Shown here: positions 58,034 through 64,000 of the stretch, piece after piece
Position numbering within the stretch: the first letter of the stretch is position 1
Layout: every line of letters begins with the position of its first letter
Assembly (NCBI GenBank): GCA_963556495.2
Contig: OY747715.1
Span: 14,621,239 to 14,685,238, forward strand
Length of the DNA: 64,000 nucleotides
Reading direction: 5' to 3'
DNA from: Valencia hispanica
Taxonomy: Eukaryota > Chordata > Actinopteri > Cyprinodontiformes > Valenciidae
Notes under the pieces: model-generated
What the model saw: the letters and a program-made list of their open reading frames with translations, nothing else
Told to the model about the DNA's origin: nothing
The model's database searches: none
Made by a program: the position numbers and the translations under genes

Positions 58034-58329
58034 TTTTAGCTTTACCGCCTTACGTTTTTTAATAGAATCTTCAATATTTATTCGCAATTTGGTGTGCATA
58101 CACAACACGTCAATTTTCGGCCTCCGATTTTTCACAATTTCGTGTCGTTTATTCGCATCGGACCCGGTGTGCAAAGACCTTAAGGCTCACTAATGGGGCT
58201 ATCGTTACACCTAACGAGGCTATCAGGGTTGCGTGAGCCTCTAAGCACTAAGCAATTTTGGTGATACAAGTGTCGTTAACCCCAGTTATGTAACTATGAG
58301 CTGTTTTGGTCACATGCCTCAATGTGTGA

Positions 58330-58620
58330 GTTTTAGTGAAACTTCTTGGGTAGACAACTCAAAGCTGATTTGTATGTGTTTGAAAGGGGGAATCTCAAAC
58401 CACCTCTGTTCAAGGTTGGTTTCATATGTTTTACATAGATGGCTTCTTTCACTCCCCTCTCAAACCATCTGTCTTCTCTATCTAAAATGTTTACATTATT
58501 GTCTTCGAATGAGTGACCTTTGTCCTTTAGATGTAGATGGACTGCTGAGTCTTGGCCTGATGAGTTTGCTCTTCTGTGTTGAGCCATCCTGAGACTCAGC
58601 CAAGACCCCCTTAAGTCAGT
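58330..58620 (-). pseudogene. Penelope-like element, GIY-YIG endonuclease fragment
   Basis: The minus-strand frame from 58587 reads MAQHRRANSSGQDSAVHLHL, GHSFEDNNVNILDREDRWFE, RGVKEAIYVKHMKPTLNRGG and LRFPLSNTY. From memory this is the end of the GIY-YIG endonuclease region of fish Penelope-like retroelements (the -RWFERGVKEAIYVK- and LNRGGGLR motifs). No reverse transcriptase part is present. The frame is open over this stretch. Confidence 0.7.
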
Positions 58621-58655
58621 CCTAAGAGATGATATCCTGCATGTTTTATTTCTTT

Positions 58656-58808
58656 CCCTGGTTCAACACACCTAAGTAAAAGGATGGTTCATTAGCCCCC
58701 GCAAAACTTTATGACATGCTGAGGAGATCATTGGGCCTTTTAAATCAGTCCTGTTGGAGAAGAGACACATCTAAAACTGGAAGGAGACACCTGCCCTTGA
58801 GGACACCC
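58656..58808 (+). repeat. Dispersed repeat, inverse copy of 32535-32645
   Basis: GGTTCAACACACCTAAGTAA, GGTTCATTAGCCC, GACATGCTGAGGAGATCATT, TGTTGGAGAAGAGACACATC and TAAAACTGGAAGGAGAC form a common fish repeat. The class is uncertain. Confidence 0.55.
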
Positions 58809-58999
58809 ATGACCTATACACAATGCTACTTGACAAACTAATGCTGGCGTTTGCAAAACAGGTAATCCAGGAGCGCCATTTATTTGCCGTGGGGCTGATT
58901 AGGTGTTCCCCCAAGGAGATAAGAAAGATTGTAGATGTTATCTGTAGATGTTATCTTATCTGCTTCTACTGAAGTGCTAAGACGGTGTCTATGTGCTTC

Positions 59000-59480
59000 A
59001 TGTTCCTGTGACCACAGCTGCCAACAATATTAAAAAGTATAAGGAATATAGGAATGTAGTCAGTCTTCCAAGAAGTGGACGCAAGATGAAAAGCAACCCC
59101 TGGTGGATTATGCAGATTACACAAGAATTCAAGCTAAACCCAAAGACCTATCTGAATCACTGTAATTGTTGCATTGTGAATCGTAATGAACTCCACAGAG
59201 GAAGACCTAGAGAACCTCCAGTACTTACAGAAAAATTCAAAAAGGCAGACTAAATGGATAGTAACAACACCCCCTAGGTATCTGGGAGAATATTTTTGAG
59301 AGTGATTTGGCTAAACCTTAGCTTAGAGCCAGCCACAGCCTTCTGTTTACAAAAGGAAAACTACAGCTTTGAAAGAAAAGAAAACTGGAAAACCTACTAT
59401 GAAACATGGAGGGGGTTGATTTTAGTTGTGCAATGCTTTACTGCATTTTACATGGGGAACACTGAATCTGTACAAGTCTC
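59000..59480 (+). pseudogene. Decayed Tc1-like transposase
   Basis: The first open part (58993-59253) reads TTAANNIKKYKEYRNVVSLP then RSGRKMKSNPWW, matching the helix-turn-helix and GRP-like linker of Tc1 transposases (V-KY-E-GTV-NLPRSGRP-K). Further on, PTMKHGGGLILVVQCFTA matches PTVKHGGGSIMVWGCFAA. Stops and frameshifts lie between. No terminal repeats were recognised. Confidence 0.65.
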
Positions 59481-59578
59481 AAGACAACCGAGGCAGTCTG
59501 AAGCGAAATCTACTACCTAGCGCCAGAAACCGCAAACCCAATCACGGTATCAGGATCCTTAAGGATATAGGTCCAAAA

Positions 59579-59604
59579 CAAAATAAATAAATAAATAAAT
59601 AAAA
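59579..59604. repeat. (AAAT)n tract
   Basis: Six AAAT units. Confidence 0.9.
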
Positions 59605-59829
59605 ATTTATGATGATCAGCCTAATCCTCAATTGTCTTTCATCAGTCCATCTTCATTTCATAGAAAGATTTGAAAATTGAGGTGTGGTGGTTAGGGCTGT
59701 GCCGATTCACCATAAATCGATTGATATGTGAAACGTGCAAAATCGATAGCAATTCAAAAGTGTTCAAAAATCTATTATTTTTCATAATAATTAAATGAGA
59801 AAAACATAAAAGTCCGGCATGCCATCCAT

Positions 59830-60160
59830 CCATCCATCTTCTTCTCCTCTTGATGTGGAGGAGCAGCGGCTCTACTCTGAGCCCCTTCCAGATGACTGAG
59901 CTTCTCACCCTATCTCTAAGGGAGAGCCCAGACATTCTACGGAGGAAACTCTTTTCAGCAGCTTGTATCCGTGATCTCGTTCTTTCGGTCACCACCCAGA
60001 GTTCGTGACCATAGATGAGGATAGGAACGTAGATCGACCTGTAAATCGAGAGCTTCGCCTTTCGGCTCAGCTCTCTCTTCACCACAACAGACCAGTACAG
60101 CGGCCCCGTAACTGCAGATGCCCCACCAATCTGTCCGGCGTGCCATACGGACATTTTTAG
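59830..60160 (-). pseudogene. LINE C-terminal fragment (RTE/Rex-type)
   Basis: The minus frame reads ALYWSVVVKRELSRKAKL-like (here GPLYWSVVVKRELSRKAKL), SIYRSIYVPILIYGHELW and RMSGLSLRDRVRSSVIW. This C-terminal block is very common in fish RTE/Rex-type LINEs (family name from memory and uncertain). Its usual continuation into the 3' end is missing. Confidence 0.65.
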
Positions 60161-61380
60161 GGGACAGACCCTCGGAAACTTTATGGTTGAGTATAGTGTT
60201 TCAGTCATGCACCGGGAAATTTACAAAATACTGCAAATATTTTGCACTTTAGTTGCTAAAGAAGCATCTGTGTTGTTGTGTATAATGTTAGCAGCAACAT
60301 CTTCTTTTCCCCGGACATGCCCACATTTTCGGTGCTGTCCGCCATCCCCAAGCGAAGCGCAGGGCAGCTCATGTTTACCAGACGTCAGCCCAAGTGTTGT
60401 CTTAAGTATGAAACACGAGGAAAATTTCTTTCATTCCATCCCGGTTGCGACTATGTATGGCAGAGAGCACCATACTCATAGCTGCCAGATTAGTTTCTGT
60501 ATAATATATGACAGGTGGCAAAGATCCCATAGGTCAAAATGACGCAAAAACTATTAAAACGCTGTGCAAAGTTAGAGGTCTGTATAAAACTGAAAGCGAA
60601 AAAAACAAGACTATAACACTATAATTGTCTTTGGGAGAATGTTGCTTTTTGTTTTCTATTACTTTGAATAGAAAATAATACTTATTTTCTCAGAATATAG
60701 TTTCAGAACGGGACGCAACCTCAAGTCAATGACTCGATACAATCTGCTAGGATTCCTTAAATAGGAAACTAACAAAAACTTTAAATTGTAACTGAACCCC
60801 ATGAAAAATCATAACCCCGCCCCCAGACAACATTTGAAAAATTCTACAAAGTGGGCGGTGCCTGGAAGAATGGAGGGGTATGGCCAAGTGTGGAGGATGA
60901 GCGGAGGGGGGAACGTGGGGGTGTGTTCAGGAGGACAGTGACAGCTCGCTTAATCTGACACTGAAACATGGATCGATCTGATCAACATTCATCTGTTTTG
61001 AATATTAGCCCATGTTAGCATTACCACTCAGAGACTGGACTCCTCCGCAATCCAACTCCAACTCGCCACGGGTCCGGTATGTCTGATAGTTTTATACCCA
61101 AACCCACGGGGCGTGTCTGTGAGACCATGACTGCTGTGACACAGTCAATGCCTGTGACGTAAAGATGTACCGCTCTCCACCAATCACAAAATTCAAATGC
61201 AGTAGCCACAGTTCAATCCTAAGAGGGCAGCACTAAGACCAAAAAGTTTAGAATTAAACAAGTTTACACCAAAATGTAAAAAAATCCCCAGAAACTGAAA
61301 GATTGCATTGGTTAAGAACCATTAATACAATTTAGAAGCAAAAAAAAGTTGTTTTTGGGTTTATTTACTCTTTAAACTAA

Positions 61381-61488
61381 TTGGAATGTTTGTATAATTG
61401 TATTGAAATGACTTTTATTGTAAAAGGCCTTGAGATGGCATCTGTTATGAATCGGCGCTATATAAATAAACTGAATTGAATAAAATTG
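61381..61488 (+). mobile_element. LINE 3' tail
   Basis: AGGCCTTGAGATGGCATCTG, ATCGGCGCTATATAAATAAA and CTGAATTGAATAAAATTG form an L2/CR1-group LINE 3' end with a degenerate TGAAT tail. The coding part is missing. Confidence 0.65.
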
Positions 61489-62279
61489 ATTTCTGTGTGA
61501 TTTTTGTCCTGTATAAAAAGGGAGCTATTATTGGTATAGGTTTATTTTGTAATATAGAAAATGTATTACTTCTATTTAGATTTTAAAGTCATGTCTGTGA
61601 TGGTTGACTGAAGTTTATTTAATTTTTCATACAGCAAGAATGCTTTAAATATGTTAAAATCAAAAGTCTTCTTTAGGCAAACTGTTTAAGGATTGTACCA
61701 AGTTTCCTCTTGTACTGAAATCAAAATAGGTTAACCCTATATTTTATTTAAATTACCAACACACATTTCCTTCAGCTTCCATTGAAAATATGACCTTGTA
61801 ATGATTATTAAACATATTTTGGACATGTGTTGGTTTATTTGTGGTTTGACATGAACAAAAGACAGGACATCGATTAGTTTGGATACCTCAATTAATGGAA
61901 ACTGAATGGATTTAAGAGTAGAAAGTAGCCATGGAAGGAATGAAGAAAAAACCCTAAATGGGGGAAAAATATGCAACAAAAATAATTGTTTTATAATCGA
62001 ATCACAGCACCCGAATTGTAATCGAATCAAAATCGAAAGGCACCCAAAATGGAACACCCCTAGTGGTGATGCCAACCTTCAATCCAGAGCCAGCTTTAAG
62101 CAGTTTGCTTAGGGAAAGTGGACCAAACTACCTACTCCATAATGACTAATAATTGCCTTTCCTTTTTGCTACATAAAACATTGAACTGAATGAGTTATCA
62201 AAAGCAAAACCCCATCTGTAGTAGTATGCAATGAACAACTAGAAATGTGATCTAATTTTAACTTTCTAATTTCTTTTAG

Positions 62280-62470
62280 TTTTTACTTTTTTTCTAACCT
62301 TTATCAGTTGGATTCACACTGATACTGTTCAGAAGTTATTCACAAAGATGGACTACCCCAATCATATGTCCCTGGTCTCATTACAGACATATCCTGAAAA
62401 TTTCAGACTAACTAACTAACAGACAAACCAACAAACCCTTGTGAAAACATAACCTCCATGGCGGAGGTAT
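62280..62470 (+). repeat. Dispersed fish repeat ending in '...ACATAACCTCC-TGGCGGAGGTA'
   Basis: TCCTGAAAATTTCAGACTAA, CAGACAAACCAACAAAC and AAAACATAACCTCCATGGCG form a repeat tail often seen in fish genomes (from memory). I cannot name the family. Confidence 0.45.
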
Positions 62471-63539
62471 TGAGGAATGCAATAAAACAGTTGTCAGTTT
62501 CAGTGATAGTTGTGTTGTGTCTGGTTTTTTTAAGAGGTTACCAGCAAATATGTGCTCATCTGTAATAGTATGACCAATCAAGAAAAAAACAGAAGCACAA
62601 ACCGATACTGAGGAAGAGGAAATAGGAGGAAGTTTAAAAGGCAATCATTGCAGTAAAGAGTTGACATTAACCTAGAAACCATTAAAGGTCAACGCAAAGA
62701 AAGTACATGTAAATAGATATGCATTCAAATCCTTCATGTAGGAGATTTCCTGAAATAAACCAGGTGAGCTTGAATGTGGTGTCTATGAGACCTGGGAGAG
62801 TGGGTGTATTTAAGCAGATGATCGTTCTCACACATAAAGCCTCTGTTTGCTCCAACTGGGACCTGCAGCAGTGATATTATCAGTCATAAAGTGAAGGGCA
62901 TTGAGAACACACAAACACAAAAGGAAAAACAAGCATCAACAATACAATGACTTTGGATTCTATCACCGTTTAAACGCCTCCTCATTATCATTTTATTTGT
63001 TGTGCCACTTCAAACGGCCCAAGCTATCCTTTGAATCGCTTCCCTACTTATCTTTAGTTTGATATATGATCAACAAGGAGGAACATATTCAAAAAGAGAA
63101 CAAAAACAAGGAGGTTGCAGTGTTTTAACTCCTGGGGATCCCTTCATTTTGCGCTACACTTGAGTCCTTTAAACACACACAAAAATAAAAATGTAAAGAT
63201 TGCCATACAACTGTTAGGCATTACCATATTTCCAATTTGTTCAACTGAAAACCATGATTAACTTCAGTCCTTATGTACAGCAAATATTCAAATTAAAAAT
63301 TTTTTTTTTACCACTTTAATGACATCTTAACCTTTTAAACAGTATTCTTTTTCCCAATGCCATGAATACAAATGAGAGGTTTTGGGGGTGGAAATCATAT
63401 AGGGGTGGACAAAAAAGTAAAGAAATGTAGATACATCAAGATGCAAAAATGAACAAGAAAGACTCTGGTCCTGTCCACACGGGACTGTTATCAGACGCGG
63501 CTGCAGAGTAATTTAGACCTTTGGCTTATTTCGGGAGGG
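62471..63539. other. Unique DNA, no gene seen
   Basis: No recognised exon. If the jade2 assignment is right, this is intron or upstream DNA of that gene. Confidence 0.45.
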
Positions 63540-63740
63540 CCCGGTCAGGGGTCACGTTAACCGAATATTTTCTATCTTTGACCTGTTTTTTTAGAATGGT
63601 GAAAGAAACCTCTTAAAGCCGTTCATCATTTTGACACTTTGCAATTCACACCCCTGACATTTTCAACTGTACGCATAGTCTGCACTTAACTTAATCAATC
63701 AAATAAAGATTCCCATGAGAGCATCTGAGCATCATCTAAG
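63540..63740. repeat. Dispersed repeat, inverse of 53865-54075
   Basis: See 53865-54075. Shared words on this strand are GGGTCACGTTAACC, GACCTGTTTTTTTAGAA and GATTCCCATGAGAGCATCTG. Confidence 0.6.
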
Positions 63741-64000
63741 ACCTGGACACCATACTCTATGCATCTCGCTACCCAGGAGCTGACAGCATATTGAAGAGTT
63801 ACAGAGGCATTGGAGTCTATGACCAGCTGCACAGCTTACCACCGGTGCAAAAGGAGCTCAAACTGCGGGATTTCCTTCCGACAGATGTAAATAATTTTCC
63901 AGAATTCAGTAATGGTGCTAAAAATATTCAACAACTCCACAATCTCTCCGTTTGTACCAGAATAATGTTTGTCTGTAGCACCAAATGAAAAACTTGTCTC
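63741..64000. other. Unassigned end of the window
   Basis: The open frame at 63791-63988 (MKSYRGIGVYDQLHSLPPVQ...) shows no motif I know. It directly follows the inverse repeat and could be part of the same unknown element. Confidence 0.3.

Larger units (their letters stand above)
57506..58180. mobile_element. PIF/Harbinger deletion derivative (675 bp)
   Basis: TAA target duplications at 57503-57505 and 58181-58183 flank perfect inverted ends AGGTCTTTGCACACCGGGTC (at least 22 bp). The element keeps the start of both genes expected in Harbinger elements, facing each other: a MADF (Myb/SANT-like) protein from the left and a transposase from the right. The middle is lost, so it is non-autonomous. 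Perfect ends suggest fairly recent movement. Confidence 0.9.
59692..62062. mobile_element. hAT-like composite element (2371 bp)
   Basis: Ends TAGGGCTGTGCCGATT and, reverse-complemented, TAGGGGTGTTCCATTT share 10 of their first 12 bases. Flanking 8-bp sequences GTGGTGGT (59684-59691) and GTGGTGAT (62063-62070) differ at one base. Subterminal AATCGAT, TCGATT words recur on both sides. The interior carries a LINE coding fragment on the minus strand (59830-60160) and a LINE tail on the plus strand (61381-61488), so it has itself been a target or has captured DNA. No hAT transposase was recognised. Confidence 0.6.

Overview
The window is vertebrate nuclear DNA, almost certainly from a ray-finned (teleost) fish. 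It has no bacterial-style gene density. It is packed with the mobile elements typical of fish: Tc1-like elements, hAT and PIF/Harbinger miniatures, L2/CR1-group, Rex1-like, L1/Tx1-like and RTE-like LINE pieces, and a Penelope fragment. It also carries long CA, TA and GGAT microsatellites. The only host coding sequence I recognise is one 158-nt exon on the minus strand (55785-55942) that encodes the N-terminal VFRTDF...PEPVV block of the JADE (PHF15/16/17) family, closest to JADE2. The rest reads as very large introns or flanking DNA of that gene, filled with nested transposons. The species cannot be fixed from the sequence.

Layout. 1-11.6 kb: mostly single-copy, AT-rich DNA with two GGAT microsatellites, a pogo/Tigger-like miniature (4906-5307), a decayed hAT miniature (about 8670-8807) and a CA-flanked repeat with telomere-like CCTAACCCTAA motifs (10.2-10.6 kb). 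A homeodomain-motif-rich block at 2.7-3.35 kb looks like a conserved non-coding element. 11.6-20.4 kb: a transposon cluster. It starts with a complete Tc1-like element (11606-13220, transposase with one stop and one frameshift), followed by a Tc1 remnant. Next comes a LINE ('LINE-A') whose 3' tail is split by a 3.1-kb L2-type LINE ('L2-B', 14969-18073), and then further remnants. 20.4-32.3 kb: mainly unique sequence with CA repeats, a 507-bp hAT miniature with an 8-bp target duplication, and an L1/Tx1 3' end.

32.3-41.7 kb: the densest nest. A second L2-B copy on the minus strand carries a 399-bp hAT miniature inside it and is flanked by LINE-A pieces in conflicting orientation. Next is a young Tc1 element (36660-38266) with 214-bp terminal repeats about 97% identical and a transposase broken by one extra G. 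A third Tc1 copy follows, cut in two by a 2425-bp hAT-like insertion (38927-41351) that carries what looks like a spliced two-exon cassette. 42.8-50.8 kb: a 522-bp TTAA-flanked miniature, a Tigger miniature, and a Rex1-like LINE with a PIF/Harbinger miniature inside it. 51.5-52.0 kb: a long TA/CA tract. 53-55.4 kb: hAT remnants and a 422-bp hAT miniature. 55.8 kb: the jade2-like exon. 57.5-62.1 kb: a Harbinger deletion derivative with convergent MADF and transposase exons, a Penelope GIY-YIG fragment, a Tc1 relic, and a 2371-bp hAT-like composite.

No RNA gene, CRISPR array, operon or intact autonomous transposon was found. The features do not work together as a pathway. They record successive insertions into a tolerant non-coding region, and target duplications and nesting give the relative order of many of them. 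The most unusual object is the 2425-bp hAT-like element with its candidate spliced cassette.
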